Notes: generated by a model not told the origin, from the sequence alone. A stretch of DNA of 57,560 nt from CAZWSE01 sp964636575 (GCA_964636575.1 CAZWSE010000004.1:1-57560); one strand, 5' to 3'; counted from the first letter of the stretch, positions 1 to 9,185 are shown. Numbers and translations are program-made.

Positions 1-140
1 CCATCAATCTGGTCATAGGCCTGAAAATCGCCAAAATACTTCGTGATCGCTGCCGTCAACGTCGTCTTACCATGGTCAACGTGACCAATCGTGCCGATGT
101 TTACGTGCGGTTTGTTACGTTCAAACTTTTCCTTTGCCAT
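1..140 (-). CDS. tuf: Elongation factor Tu, N-terminal fragment cut by the window edge
   Basis: The first 46 codons of EF-Tu, the GTPase that carries aminoacyl-tRNA to the ribosome, are present; the rest lies beyond the left edge. The reverse strand from 140 reads MAKEKFERNKPHVNIGTIGH and continues with the P-loop DHGKTT (G1 motif), which is diagnostic. No fusA precedes it; the upstream genes are two lipoproteins. This is therefore probably the tuf copy that leads into the secE-nusG-rplK region rather than the str-operon copy (inference from position). A hairpin at 237-261 separates it from the upstream lipoprotein gene, so it should have its own promoter in 141-236. Confidence 0.95.
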   Translation of the reverse strand, partial: MAKEKFERNKPHVNIGTIGHVDHGKTTLTAAITKYFGDFQAYDQID

Positions 141-236
141 GGTGCGGCGCCCTTGTGTTGATGGGGCCAGTATTGGCCCGAAGTGATACGAGCGCGCAGA
201 TAGTGCCATTGGACGCAGAAATCAAGACGCTATGGT

Positions 237-261
237 GTTGCGGGGCGCTTTGCCCCGCAAC
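237..261 (-). terminator. GC-rich hairpin after the 269-790 lipoprotein gene
   Basis: A perfect 10-bp inverted repeat (237-246 and 252-261, arms containing GCGGGGC/GCCCCGC) with a 5-nt loop lies just past the stop codon of the lipoprotein gene and before tuf. There is no clear U-tract on the minus strand, so it may act as an mRNA 3'-end stabiliser or a weak intrinsic terminator. Confidence 0.55.
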
Positions 262-268
262 TGATGCC

Positions 269-790
269 TTAGTTTGTTCCCAAAAGTCTGTCGCGGGCGG
301 AGGTCGCAAAGCCCGTCACCGTGTCGAGATAGTCTTTCTGCGGTGAAGGCGATGTGGCCGCACCGATCAATCCGCCGAGCCGTGCCATCTGCGAGCTGCC
401 GAAAATCTCGGTGGCCGGAAGCACTTCGGAACCATCAGCGCCCTGCACTTTGATAATGCCTGTGATAAAACTGTTGCCGCCCAGCAAAAGCGCCTCACCC
501 GGTGAAACCAGTTTGACCTTTGTGACCGTCACGGCCACATCCGTGTTCCCAGTCGGAGAGGCGTTCATGAACTGGCGCAATGCTGCAGTTAGGTCTGAAT
601 TGATCTTTTCGGGGCTCACTTGATATTCACGTCCTCCGCTCAACCCTTTGATCTGGCTGGTGTCGACAACCACGTTGCGCACATTGATTGTGCTGGCCGT
701 TTCGGCATCTACAAGCGGTGGGACCTCACAGGCGGCCAAAAGGCCTGCGCCAAGAAGTCCAAGCAACATGCGACGGGTGGGAGCGATCAT
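269..790 (-). CDS. Putative lipoprotein, 173 aa
   Basis: A short basic N-terminus, a hydrophobic stretch and the lipobox LLAAC with the acylated Cys at residue 21 predict a membrane-anchored lipoprotein. The mature part contains a central segment (about residues 60-130) with alternating hydrophobic positions, likely beta structure, and no motif I can assign. It follows another lipoprotein gene (889-1590) on the same strand after a 98-bp gap. Both have a similar order of segments: lipobox, V-rich strand, amphipathic helix, then a V-x-V strand pair followed by a PG turn. They may be diverged paralogues. I do not recognise the family. Confidence 0.8.
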   Translation of the reverse strand: MIAPTRRMLLGLLGAGLLAACEVPPLVDAETASTINVRNVVVDTSQIKGLSGGREYQVSPEKINSDLTAALRQFMNASPTGNTDVAVTVTKVKLVSPGEALLLGGNSFITGIIKVQGADGSEVLPATEIFGSSQMARLGGLIGAATSPSPQKDYLDTVTGFATSARDRLLGTN

Positions 791-888
791 CTGGAATTTC
801 CTTTTCTCAATTCAGACATGACGCGTCTTGGCGTCACGGTGGTCTGTCTGAACGAAAAATTCTGAGCGATCAACCCAGAGGTGTAGCG

Positions 889-1590
889 TTATTCTGTCTC
901 GGTCAACGCCTTGGTGGTCGCGGTTGTCAGGTCTGTTGGGATCGTGACAGTGGCCACCTCTTCTTCGACCACCTCTTCAACCGATTCTTCCACCACGTCT
1001 TCCACGGCCTCATCATCCGTTGTCTCAACCGCAGGCTTTGCGGCCGCAGATTTCGAGCCTTTGAACCAGCCGAGTTCGCGTTGTTGCTTGACCAAGTACC
1101 GTTCAATCGCGCCGGAGACGTTCACAGCCAGATTTTCAAGCTGCTGTTCTGCGGATTGGGTCAAACCGGAGCTGATGACGGTTTCGCCAGACAGGCTTTC
1201 AAAGACCGTGATTTGATGCGGTTTGTCGTTCAGCTTTTTGCCCGCCGCATCATCCCAAACGGTCAGGTTTACGATCATCACGGATTTGGGCGACAGAACC
1301 AACGGGATGCCCGGCTGCGCCAACACGTATCCTTCGACGCTGACACCGAAGTGATAGAGACGTTCGCCCTCGTACCGGTCAAAGCGGTCCGCGATGGCTT
1401 TGGTCAGCGCGACTTTCAGTTCTTCTTCTGAGGCTTCGCGCGACACTGGCCCTTTTTGTGCCTTCGGGGCCACCACGATGTTATGCGCAAGATTGAAGTC
1501 ACCCAGTGGCACTGCGGGTTTGTCGAGGCTGCGTGCCCCACAGGCTGTGATCAGGGTCAGTCCGAACAATAACGCGATAATCCGTCCCAT
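889..1590 (-). CDS. Putative lipoprotein with acidic C-terminal tail, 233 aa
   Basis: The N-terminus MGRIIALLFGLTLITACGAR has a clear lipobox (LITAC, Cys17). Residues about 25-180 form an alpha/beta segment. From about residue 190 the protein becomes a low-complexity acidic Glu/Val-rich tail ending in a Thr-rich stretch. The tail is probably disordered in the periplasm. The gene is divergent from the P450 gene, with the start 134 bp from the chosen P450 start. No function can be assigned; a role tied to the neighbouring lipoprotein is only suggested by adjacency. Confidence 0.78.
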   Translation of the reverse strand: MGRIIALLFGLTLITACGARSLDKPAVPLGDFNLAHNIVVAPKAQKGPVSREASEEELKVALTKAIADRFDRYEGERLYHFGVSVEGYVLAQPGIPLVLSPKSVMIVNLTVWDDAAGKKLNDKPHQITVFESLSGETVISSGLTQSAEQQLENLAVNVSGAIERYLVKQQRELGWFKGSKSAAAKPAVETTDDEAVEDVVEESVEEVVEEEVATVTIPTDLTTATTKALTETE

Positions 1591-1724
1591 TGGGGCACCT
1601 CAATTTTGTGTTTCTTCTGCGATACCGCAGTCATTTGGGAGGTGCAATCATTTGCCGCTGCGCGCCGCCTGCCTATATGCAGTATAAGGCGTCTAAGCCT
1701 GTGCCCCGTCAAAGGATGTCCGCA

Positions 1725-3104
1725 ATGCCAGATACCGCCCTGCCCGAAGCGTCCGAAGTCCTACGCGAGCCTGTGTCCGTGCCCTTGGTGACCGAGGCCT
1801 GGGGTGTTTTCAAAAGCCTGAACGCTGCCCGCCAGAATGTTCTAAGCATCATTCCGCAGGTTGCCACCAAACAGCCGATTGTGTCCGGCAAAACCGGCAA
1901 ACGCTGGCATATGGTTATGGATCCTGACGCCCTGCGCCGTGTTTTGCTTGAAAAGGTCGATGATTATCCCAAGTCTGATGTCACCAAGAACCTGCTGAAG
2001 CCTGCCATTGGTGACAGCATGTTTATTGCCGAGGGTGCCCATTGGAAGTGGCAACGCCGTGCTGCTGCCCCCGTCTTTTCCCACCGCAATGTTATGAACC
2101 TTGGCCCCATCATGTCCGAAGCCGCAGAAAGGTCTGTGAAGCGCATTGAGGCCGCTGGCCCCCGCGCCGTCGATTATCTGGATGAGATGGTCAACACCAC
2201 CTTTGATGTCATCACCGATGTGACCTTTTCCGGTGGTGAAGGATTTGATCGTGGTGCCGTGCACAAGGCCATCGACGGCTATATCGCCGAGGCTGGCAAG
2301 ATTTCCCTGTTTGATATTCTGGGCGCCCCTGAGTGGGTGCCTCGCCCCGGTCGTGTTATGTCTGGCAAGGCGTTGAAAGAGATGAAATCCCTTGCGGATC
2401 GTTCCATTGAAGACCGGATGGAGCGTGGCCCGAAAGGTGTGCCTGATCTTTTGGACTTGTTGCTGGACGGTGAAGACCCTGACACCAAGCGCCGCATGAA
2501 CACCCCCGAGCTGCGCGACAATTTGCTGACCTTTATTGTTGCCGGTCATGAGACCACCGCCCTGACTTTGGCGTGGTCTTTGTATTTGTGTGCTTTTGAC
2601 GCTGAGGTTCAGGAACAGGCCCGTGCCGAGGCCCGCCATGTTTTGAACGGTCGCATTGCCGAAGCCGCCGATGTTGTGAACCTGCCTATCACCCGTCACA
2701 TCATCGACGAGGCCCTGCGCATGTATCCTGCTGCCGGCATGATTTCCCGCACTGCCTTGAAGGACGACACCCTGTGCGACCGTCAGATCAAGCCCGGTGA
2801 TACGGTTGTTGTTCCCATCTACGCCTTGCACCGCAATGAGCTGTTGTGGAACGATCCCAACGCCTTTTTGCCGTACCGCTTTGCGGATCGTAAGGCGATT
2901 GACCGCTATGCCTATCTGCCCTTTGGCGATGGCCCCCGTATTTGCATCGGCGCCAGTTTTGCCATTCAGGAGGCTGTCATTATTCTGGCCACGCTGCTGT
3001 CCCGTTTCCGGTTCAACCCTGTGAAAGGTCGTGACCCTAAGCCGGTTATGATCCTTACTCTGCGGCCGGAGGGAGGAGTGTGGCTGACGGCGGAACCTGT
3101 CTAG
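1725..3104 (+). CDS. Cytochrome P450, 459 aa
   Basis: Haem-thiolate monooxygenase family. The I-helix oxygen-activation motif AGHETTA, the K-helix ExxR (EALR) and the haem-binding loop FGDGPRICIG with the ligand Cys at about residue 407 are all present, so the enzyme should be intact. It has no membrane anchor, as is usual for soluble bacterial class I P450s. The reading frame is open from 1590, but AAAGGA at 1711-1716 sits 8 nt before the ATG at 1725, which favours that start. No ferredoxin or reductase partner gene is adjacent and the substrate cannot be inferred. Its last 50 bp overlap the 3' end of the convergent M48 peptidase gene. Confidence 0.93.
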   Translation: MPDTALPEASEVLREPVSVPLVTEAWGVFKSLNAARQNVLSIIPQVATKQPIVSGKTGKRWHMVMDPDALRRVLLEKVDDYPKSDVTKNLLKPAIGDSMFIAEGAHWKWQRRAAAPVFSHRNVMNLGPIMSEAAERSVKRIEAAGPRAVDYLDEMVNTTFDVITDVTFSGGEGFDRGAVHKAIDGYIAEAGKISLFDILGAPEWVPRPGRVMSGKALKEMKSLADRSIEDRMERGPKGVPDLLDLLLDGEDPDTKRRMNTPELRDNLLTFIVAGHETTALTLAWSLYLCAFDAEVQEQARAEARHVLNGRIAEAADVVNLPITRHIIDEALRMYPAAGMISRTALKDDTLCDRQIKPGDTVVVPIYALHRNELLWNDPNAFLPYRFADRKAIDRYAYLPFGDGPRICIGASFAIQEAVIILATLLSRFRFNPVKGRDPKPVMILTLRPEGGVWLTAEPV

Positions 3105-4203
3105 CCTTCGACCCGCAGATCGCTTTGAGATCTGCCCATTGTGCGTCCGTTAGGATCGGTTCGATCACGTCGCTGTCCCGCGCTGCCGCCCGTGCTGCTT
3201 TGATCCGTTCGGTCAGGCCTGGGTGCGACAGGAAATGGGCCACCACGCCCTCTGCCTCTCCGTGTTTGTCTTTGAGCCGTTGGAAGATGTCGCCCAGCGC
3301 TTCAGGGGACACGTTTGCTTCGCGCAGCCGGTCGTAGGCGAAGACGTCTGCGTCGGTTTCCGCCTCTTGGCTGTATTGCGCTACGATCAGCCGTTCGGTC
3401 AGAAAGAGCACGATCGCCCCGCCTGCGAAGTCGCCGAACAGCAATCCCAGCACCCCGATGGACCCTGCTGAACGCATGGCGTGGCGGGTCGGGTCTCGGC
3501 TGACGACGTGTCCGATTTCGTGCCCGAAGACGGCTGCGACCTCTTCGGGGGTTTCAGCGGCGTCGATCAGCCCTTTGAAGAAGACCACGTACCCACCCGG
3601 CAGGGCGAAGGCGTTTACCATGTCGTGGTCAAGCACGTGGACTGTGAGCTCGGCTGGCAAGTCCAGATCGGCGGTGAGTTTATCTTTCATCACCTCAAGT
3701 GCTGCGATGCCTGCGGGGGCTTTGCAGGTTTCAATCGGGTTTAGCCCCGTCCGGTCAAGCGCGCTGCGGATTTGATCAAACGTCGCGTCGCCTAAAGCCT
3801 TTTCACCAGAGGCAGAGATATAAGTGGAAAGCTGGTCTGCCATGCGCGGCACAAGCACGCCCACGATCAGCGCCACAGATGCCACCGCCCCTACAGCCCA
3901 TTTCAGCAACCTGCCCCGCCCTTTCACGGGCGCACGTTTGCGCAGATTCGGGCAGCGGGCGAGCAGGCTGCGGTCAGAGGTTGCCAGCCGCGCCACGGGG
4001 TCGTGGATGTTGCGCAGCATTGCCATGTCTCGGTAGCCTTGGTCAGCCACAATGCGAATGTCGGCCAAAGGCCAACGCACGGGATCGCGGCCTTCGAGGC
4101 GGATTGTCAGGGTCGTGTCATCGACCAACAGATCGGGCGTCAAAGGGATCGCCAGATCGCCGTCGAAAAAGGCATCGTGATCGGACTGTGCGGTCGTGGT
4201 CAT
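3055..4203 (-). CDS. M48-family zinc metallopeptidase, membrane anchored, 382 aa
   Basis: The zincin motif HEIGH lies at residues 228-232, and a downstream E-x-x-x-D segment (QEAETDADVFAYDRL) supplies the third zinc ligand. One membrane segment is predicted at about residues 101-120, with a long N-terminal region before it, so the catalytic domain probably faces the periplasm. M48 enzymes (HtpX/Ste24/BepA type) act in envelope protein quality control. The start ATG overlaps the stop of the upstream DUF898 gene by 4 bp (ATGA), so the two are translationally coupled. DUF898 next to M48 is a pairing I know from other proteobacteria. The 3' end overlaps the P450 gene. Confidence 0.9.
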   Translation of the reverse strand: MTTTAQSDHDAFFDGDLAIPLTPDLLVDDTTLTIRLEGRDPVRWPLADIRIVADQGYRDMAMLRNIHDPVARLATSDRSLLARCPNLRKRAPVKGRGRLLKWAVGAVASVALIVGVLVPRMADQLSTYISASGEKALGDATFDQIRSALDRTGLNPIETCKAPAGIAALEVMKDKLTADLDLPAELTVHVLDHDMVNAFALPGGYVVFFKGLIDAAETPEEVAAVFGHEIGHVVSRDPTRHAMRSAGSIGVLGLLFGDFAGGAIVLFLTERLIVAQYSQEAETDADVFAYDRLREANVSPEALGDIFQRLKDKHGEAEGVVAHFLSHPGLTERIKAARAAARDSDVIEPILTDAQWADLKAICGSKARQVPPSATLLPPAAE

Positions 4204-5486
4204 ATGGCTGCTCCTAGGTCGAGCGCTTCTGCGAAGCCTTCAGCTTCGGCAAATTCGTCGCGGGCGCGTTGGCTGACGGAGTGCAGCGCGTCGGGGTTCA
4301 GAACCGAAAGTGTCACTGCATAATGCCTGAGCAGCGGAAAGGTCACGAAGGCCTGATACAGCACCGACCACATCAAGAAGACGAAGAAATAGACGACCAC
4401 CAAAATCGCTGTCACCACACTGCGCGGCAGATCAGAGGGTGGCAGGTTTTGCGTTTGATCTGGCGCGATGACAGTCATCACCTGTTCGATCCCAAAGAAA
4501 TAGCCTGCCAGAAAGATCAGGCCCGTGAAGCCGATAACCAGCACCAGATAGCTGATCAAATACCCCACGCAGTAGATCGAAAAGACCCGTTTCGGGCGCG
4601 GGTTTGTATCTAGCCGCATGCCGTTTGCTGTTTTGTGATTGTTGAGGATGCGGCGGCTGGCGACGGCGTAGTGGATGACCCCGTACAGCACGGCGAGGGC
4701 TACGGGTATGGCAAACCAGAGACGCCAGAGGTCTTGGCTTTCGCCCCAGAAGGCGTCGGATTGCAAGAAGGGGTCTTTGGTCAGGTCAACGCCAATCGGT
4801 TCGTACCATAACACCCAAGCGGCGAACCCTGCGGCGAGAAATAAGGCAATGACAAAGGGCACGCCAGCTTTGTAGAGCATCGGCCAGCGGCCTTCTTGAG
4901 TCAGCCTGAGTGAGCCGAAATTGGTCCGGTCTGTTTTGTATTTTTCCAACCAAAAGGTCATCCGCGGCCACAGCAAGCCTGCGCTGACAATCGTGACTGC
5001 CCAATGGACAAGCGCGCGCCACGCGTAGCCCCATGCACCGGGATCCAGCGCGAAACGGACGCCGCGCCAGCGGGTGCGTGCCAGTATGTAGCGCCTTGCG
5101 CGGTAGCGGGCATAGAACCAGAGCGGCACCACCCCCAGAAAGCTGACGAAGTAGCCGTAGGTCGTGCCTTCGAACAGCGAGAACGATGCGAACATCAGCA
5201 GCAAGTTCACGATGCCGATGTAGAAAGCCAGAATGACCACCGCGATCAAAAATCCGAGCAATTTCTCGATAGGGTCGCCGGTGTATTCCATCGGGTGTCC
5301 ACCGATGCGGATAGAGGACCAATACCAGCGCCGGAGCCTCGTTTTCATCCAAAAGCGGTAGATGCCCAGCGTCAGGATCGACAGGATGCCGGTTTTGAAG
5401 GCCAGCCAAAAAACCGCCCCGCGTTTGCCTGCGAATGTGACGTCTAAGGGGTCAGGTGGATTTTGAAGTTCAGTCAAACTATTCAC
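4200..5486 (-). CDS. YjgN/DUF898-family integral membrane protein, 428 aa
   Basis: The sequence shows several long hydrophobic helices and recurring short motifs (such as FWxKTRLRRWYW and RYxARRYILARTRWRGVRF) typical of the YjgN/DUF898 family of unknown function. The N-terminus FAGKRGAVFWLAFKTGILSILTLGIYRFWMKTRL is characteristic when compared in pieces: a G-x-x-F-W start, then a helix, then an arginine-rich loop. The gene overlaps the upstream C5-epimerase-like gene and the downstream M48 gene by 4 bp each, forming a compact three-gene operon. The pairing suggests the peptidase and this membrane protein work together in the envelope (inference). Confidence 0.87.
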   Translation of the reverse strand: MNSLTELQNPPDPLDVTFAGKRGAVFWLAFKTGILSILTLGIYRFWMKTRLRRWYWSSIRIGGHPMEYTGDPIEKLLGFLIAVVILAFYIGIVNLLLMFASFSLFEGTTYGYFVSFLGVVPLWFYARYRARRYILARTRWRGVRFALDPGAWGYAWRALVHWAVTIVSAGLLWPRMTFWLEKYKTDRTNFGSLRLTQEGRWPMLYKAGVPFVIALFLAAGFAAWVLWYEPIGVDLTKDPFLQSDAFWGESQDLWRLWFAIPVALAVLYGVIHYAVASRRILNNHKTANGMRLDTNPRPKRVFSIYCVGYLISYLVLVIGFTGLIFLAGYFFGIEQVMTVIAPDQTQNLPPSDLPRSVVTAILVVVYFFVFLMWSVLYQAFVTFPLLRHYAVTLSVLNPDALHSVSQRARDEFAEAEGFAEALDLGAAI

Positions 5487-6571
5487 GACCCTCGCGCCCT
5501 TCCCTTTTTCAGAAGGATCCTCAAACGATCTGCGGCTTTTGAACGCCTTAGCTCTGCTATCACTACCTTTGACATACCTATCGGAGAGTTGCGTTGCCGG
5601 GCATCATATTCGATGCGCCGTTGAAAATAACCGGCGTTTCGCAAAGCCGACAACCGAAGCTGTTCGGGGTCTACATGTTGGGCGATATTGACCGTCGTGC
5701 TTATCGAATTGCGCATAAATCGCAGGTCGCCCGTAAGCAAAAACAAATCGGCCTGCTGTCGTTGGGTTCGAATTGGCAGGTAATCGGACTTACGCGGACC
5801 TCGCAGCGAGTAGAGCGGTTTTCGCAGTTTGCGGTCAAAAGATCGAAAATTCCCGGCCACGGTTAAAGACCCAGCCTGAACAAGTTTGTCGAACCCATCA
5901 TCCGGCCATAGTCCATGCGCTTCGTTCAGCGCGAGCGTTGCGAAAATATGGCCATTCAGCACCAATGTCGGCTCACCATCGGGCAATGGATATTCTTCGA
6001 ACCACAAATGTCTGTCGTTGGTCACAAAGCTAATCCAGCGATCAGGTGGTGTTTGACCCTCGATACACGGCAACCGGTAAGCATTTGCATAGGATCGAAC
6101 CAGTGCTTTCAACTGTTTTGATCGCGCAGGTTTGCGAAAAGCCGCCATAGAGCGGATCAGTCCGAATATTGCAAAGGCGTTTGCTATTCCACTAACCCAA
6201 GGGTTTGCTGTTGGCACGCGCCCGTTGGCGAATACAAAGCGGCTTTCGACCCATGCCTTTTCATCCTCGACGACGGTGAATTCCGAAAGCCGTGTCAGCA
6301 AGGCGTCAAGGATCGCAAGCGCCTGCGTTTTGTCTTTATATGCCGGTCGGGTTTCTAGGTAGTCCGCGATTATGTTCGCATTCCGCCAGAATTTTACAGG
6401 TTGAAACGGTTGCTTAAATTCGTGTGAATACAAAGTGTCCCAGGGAGCAGGCAGCGCCTCTTCAAGGGGCAGATCAGAATTGGGCCGCCAGTTTTCATAT
6501 TCAGGCGTAAGAAGTTTTGAAGCCTTTAGCCGGTGGGCGGGGAACAGATCATAGGTCCCGATCTTGTACAT
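5483..6571 (-). CDS. D-glucuronyl C5-epimerase-like protein, 362 aa
   Basis: Residues about 175-345 resemble the C-terminal domain of D-glucuronyl C5-epimerases: WFEEYP at 190-195, LVLNGH at about 203-208, then a helical repeat region with DLFLLTGDLRF. In animals the family converts glucuronate to iduronate in heparan-type chains; bacterial members are poorly characterised. No signal peptide is visible. The frame is open to 6604, but AGAGG 7 nt before the ATG at 6571 makes that start (MYKIGTYDLF) the best supported. By eye the gene is more AT-rich than parC beside it. It heads the operon with DUF898 and M48 genes. No sulfotransferase or glycosaminoglycan synthase is nearby, so the substrate is unknown. 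Confidence 0.78.
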   Translation of the reverse strand: MYKIGTYDLFPAHRLKASKLLTPEYENWRPNSDLPLEEALPAPWDTLYSHEFKQPFQPVKFWRNANIIADYLETRPAYKDKTQALAILDALLTRLSEFTVVEDEKAWVESRFVFANGRVPTANPWVSGIANAFAIFGLIRSMAAFRKPARSKQLKALVRSYANAYRLPCIEGQTPPDRWISFVTNDRHLWFEEYPLPDGEPTLVLNGHIFATLALNEAHGLWPDDGFDKLVQAGSLTVAGNFRSFDRKLRKPLYSLRGPRKSDYLPIRTQRQQADLFLLTGDLRFMRNSISTTVNIAQHVDPEQLRLSALRNAGYFQRRIEYDARQRNSPIGMSKVVIAELRRSKAADRLRILLKKGRARGS

Positions 6572-6655
6572 TGATTTGCCTCTCATACTGAGATGATTTG
6601 CCATCCCGCTCTGTTCTCAAATCGAAACATCATGTTGGGGCGCATTCAAAGCCGA

Positions 6656-9004
6656 TCAGGTGAACCTGTTGTCGCGTGGGAAACCGCGGGGGGCCATCCG
6701 GCCTGATCCGGCGCGTTTTCCGGTCCATTCGGCAAGCTCGGTCTCTGTTCTTGTGCGTCCTGCGGGGTCTGACCAGCTGAGCCCTTCGGCAAGGGTGAAG
6801 GTGGTTGCATCAGAAAGCCCCCCGTCTTTATATTTCTGCAAGCGCACGCCTTTGCCACGGCCCATTTCCGGCAATTCGTCCGCTGCAAAGACCAGCACTT
6901 TGCGGTTCTCACCGACAACGGCGATGGAATCGCCTTTCACCGGCTGGCAGATCCTTGCTTTTACATCGCCGCGCACGTTTAGCACCTGTTTGCCTGTGCG
7001 GGTCTGTGCGATCACGTCTGCCTCGGGCACGATGAACCCGTCCCCTGCGCTGGATGCAACCAGCAGTTTGCGGTCCGGCTGGTGGATAAAGATGTCGACG
7101 ATGTCTGCATCGTTCGGCAGATCAATCATAAGCCGCAACGGCTCGCCCATGCCGCGTCCGCCGGGCAGGTTCATGGCTGACACCGTATAAAAGCGCCCGT
7201 TTGCCCCGAAGACCAACAGACGGTCTGTGGTTTCAGCGTGGAACATGTGGCGCGGGCCGTCGCCGTCTTTGAATTTCAGCTCTTGGGTCAGATCAATGTG
7301 GCCCTTCATGGCCCGAACCCAACCCATTTCGCTGCACACAACGGTGATGGGTTCACGGTCGATCATGGCCTCAAGCGGCACGTCTTCGACTTCGGTGGCT
7401 TCCGCGAATTGAGTGCGCCGTTCCCCGTATTCGTAGCCTTTGCCGAAGGTCTTTTTGGTTTCTTTGAGTTGGTCGCTGATTGCCGTCCATTGCAGGTCTG
7501 CATTGGCGAGCAGGTCTTCTAGCCCTGCGCGTTCTTCCATGAGGGCGGCCTGTTCGTTGAGCAGTTCCATTTCCTCAAGCTTGCGCAAGGAGCGCAGGCG
7601 CATGTTCAAGATCGCTTCGACCTGGACTTCGGTCAGGGTTTCGTCGTCGTCTGCGGGCTTAGCCTCGCCCAGCAGCTTGGCAGGTCGCACGTAGTCGGCT
7701 TCGTCCATCGCGCGAGTGAAGTCTTTGCCCCAGTCTTCGAACCGGAGCGCCTGTTTGGGGTCTTCGTCGTAGCGGATAATGTCGATCACGCGGTCGAGGT
7801 TCAGGAAGGCGATGATGAAGCCTTCGAGGATTTCCAAGCGGTGGTCGATCTTTTCCATCCGGTGTTTTGACCGGCGCAGCAGTACGTCCTGGCGGTGATC
7901 AAGGAAGGCGCGCAGCACCTCTTTGAGGCTACAGACCTGCGGTGTCAGCCCGTCGATCAGCACGTTCATGTTGAGGCTGAACCGCACCTCAAGATCGCAG
8001 TTGCGGTACATCATGCCCATCAGAACGTCTGGGTCCACAGACCGCGATTTGGGTTCCAAGATCAGTCGGATGTCATCTGCGGATTCATCGCGCACATCTG
8101 CGAGGATCGGGATTTTCTTGGCTTGGATCAGTTCCGCGATTTTCTCAATCAGTTTGGATTTCTGGACCTGATAGGGGATTTCCGTGATGACGATTTGCCA
8201 TTGGCCGCGCCCAAGGTCTTCGATTTCGTGTTTGCAGCGCAGCCGGAAGCTGCCGCGGCCTGTGCGGTAGGCGGTTGCGATGTTTTCCGCCGGTTCAACG
8301 ATTGTGCCGCCTGTCGGGAAGTCAGGCCCCGGCACGTAGTTCAGTAATGTGTCGTCCCGCGCGTCTGGCGTTTTGATCAGGTGCAGGCAGGCGTCGATCA
8401 GCTCGCCAATGTTGTGGGGCGGGATGTTCGTGGCCATGCCGACCGCGATGCCGCTGGAGCCGTTGGCGAGCAGGTTCGGGAAAGTGGCAGGCAGGACGAC
8501 GGGTTCTGTCAGGGTGCCGTCGTAGTTGTCGCGGAAGTCGACTGCGTTTTCGGCTAACCCTTCGAGCAGCGCCTCGGAGACAGCCGTCATCCGTGCTTCG
8601 GTGTAGCGCGCCGCCGCTGGGTTATCGCCGTCGATGTTGCCAAAGTTGCCCTGCCCGTCGGCCAGCGGGTAGCGCATGTTAAAATCTTGGGCGAGCCGCG
8701 CCATCGCATCGTAAATCGCCGCGTCCCCGTGCGGGTGATAGTTGCCCATCACGTCGCCCACGATCTTGGCCGATTTTCGGAAACCTGCCGTGGACGACAG
8801 CCGCAGTTCGCGCATCGCGTAGAGGATTCGACGGTGCACCGGTTTCAACCCGTCGCGGGCATCCGGTAGGGCGCGGTGCATGATCGTGGAGAGCGCATAG
8901 GTCAGATAACGATCCCCCAAAGCCCGACGCAGAGTTTCGGTCACATCGCCAGAGGCGTTTGCGTCTTCGGGCATCATATTGGGGTCATCGGTGTGATCTG
9001 TCAT
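6656..9004 (-). CDS. parC: DNA topoisomerase IV subunit A
   Basis: Type IIA topoisomerase cutting subunit that decatenates daughter chromosomes with ParE. The winged-helix/tower region is clear: DGLKPVHRRILYAM, then GNYHPHGDAAIYDAM, and the catalytic tyrosine in AARYTEARMT (Tyr134 from the chosen start). The coiled-coil region and a C-terminal beta-pinwheel (repeats around VRAMKGHIDL and GRGKGVRLQKY) follow. At about 782 aa it has the usual alphaproteobacterial ParC length; the shorter pinwheel and lack of a GyrA box argue against GyrA. The frame is open to 9034, but ATG 9004 (MTDHTDDP) matches the expected N-terminus better. Neither start has a strong ribosome site. Confidence 0.96.
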   Translation of the reverse strand: MTDHTDDPNMMPEDANASGDVTETLRRALGDRYLTYALSTIMHRALPDARDGLKPVHRRILYAMRELRLSSTAGFRKSAKIVGDVMGNYHPHGDAAIYDAMARLAQDFNMRYPLADGQGNFGNIDGDNPAAARYTEARMTAVSEALLEGLAENAVDFRDNYDGTLTEPVVLPATFPNLLANGSSGIAVGMATNIPPHNIGELIDACLHLIKTPDARDDTLLNYVPGPDFPTGGTIVEPAENIATAYRTGRGSFRLRCKHEIEDLGRGQWQIVITEIPYQVQKSKLIEKIAELIQAKKIPILADVRDESADDIRLILEPKSRSVDPDVLMGMMYRNCDLEVRFSLNMNVLIDGLTPQVCSLKEVLRAFLDHRQDVLLRRSKHRMEKIDHRLEILEGFIIAFLNLDRVIDIIRYDEDPKQALRFEDWGKDFTRAMDEADYVRPAKLLGEAKPADDDETLTEVQVEAILNMRLRSLRKLEEMELLNEQAALMEERAGLEDLLANADLQWTAISDQLKETKKTFGKGYEYGERRTQFAEATEVEDVPLEAMIDREPITVVCSEMGWVRAMKGHIDLTQELKFKDGDGPRHMFHAETTDRLLVFGANGRFYTVSAMNLPGGRGMGEPLRLMIDLPNDADIVDIFIHQPDRKLLVASSAGDGFIVPEADVIAQTRTGKQVLNVRGDVKARICQPVKGDSIAVVGENRKVLVFAADELPEMGRGKGVRLQKYKDGGLSDATTFTLAEGLSWSDPAGRTRTETELAEWTGKRAGSGRMAPRGFPRDNRFT

Positions 9005-9185
9005 AGATGCTGTGATACGCAAGACCGCAAGCACGGTAAAGCCGCGCTTTGGGCTTTCTGCGCGAAAGATGAGCGTCAGTTTGCTGGAATTTCCCCCTGC
9101 CCCTGACTGTATTCTTTGCTATAGGTCGTAACCGGAACGAAGGTGATGCGTTCCGATCGCAATATTTATCGCCTCAGGGGGCACC

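Noticed and set aside
1842..2831. A 329-codon leftward frame opposite the P450 gene
   Set aside because: The P450 frame carries every family motif across the same bases; the antisense product has no recognisable feature.
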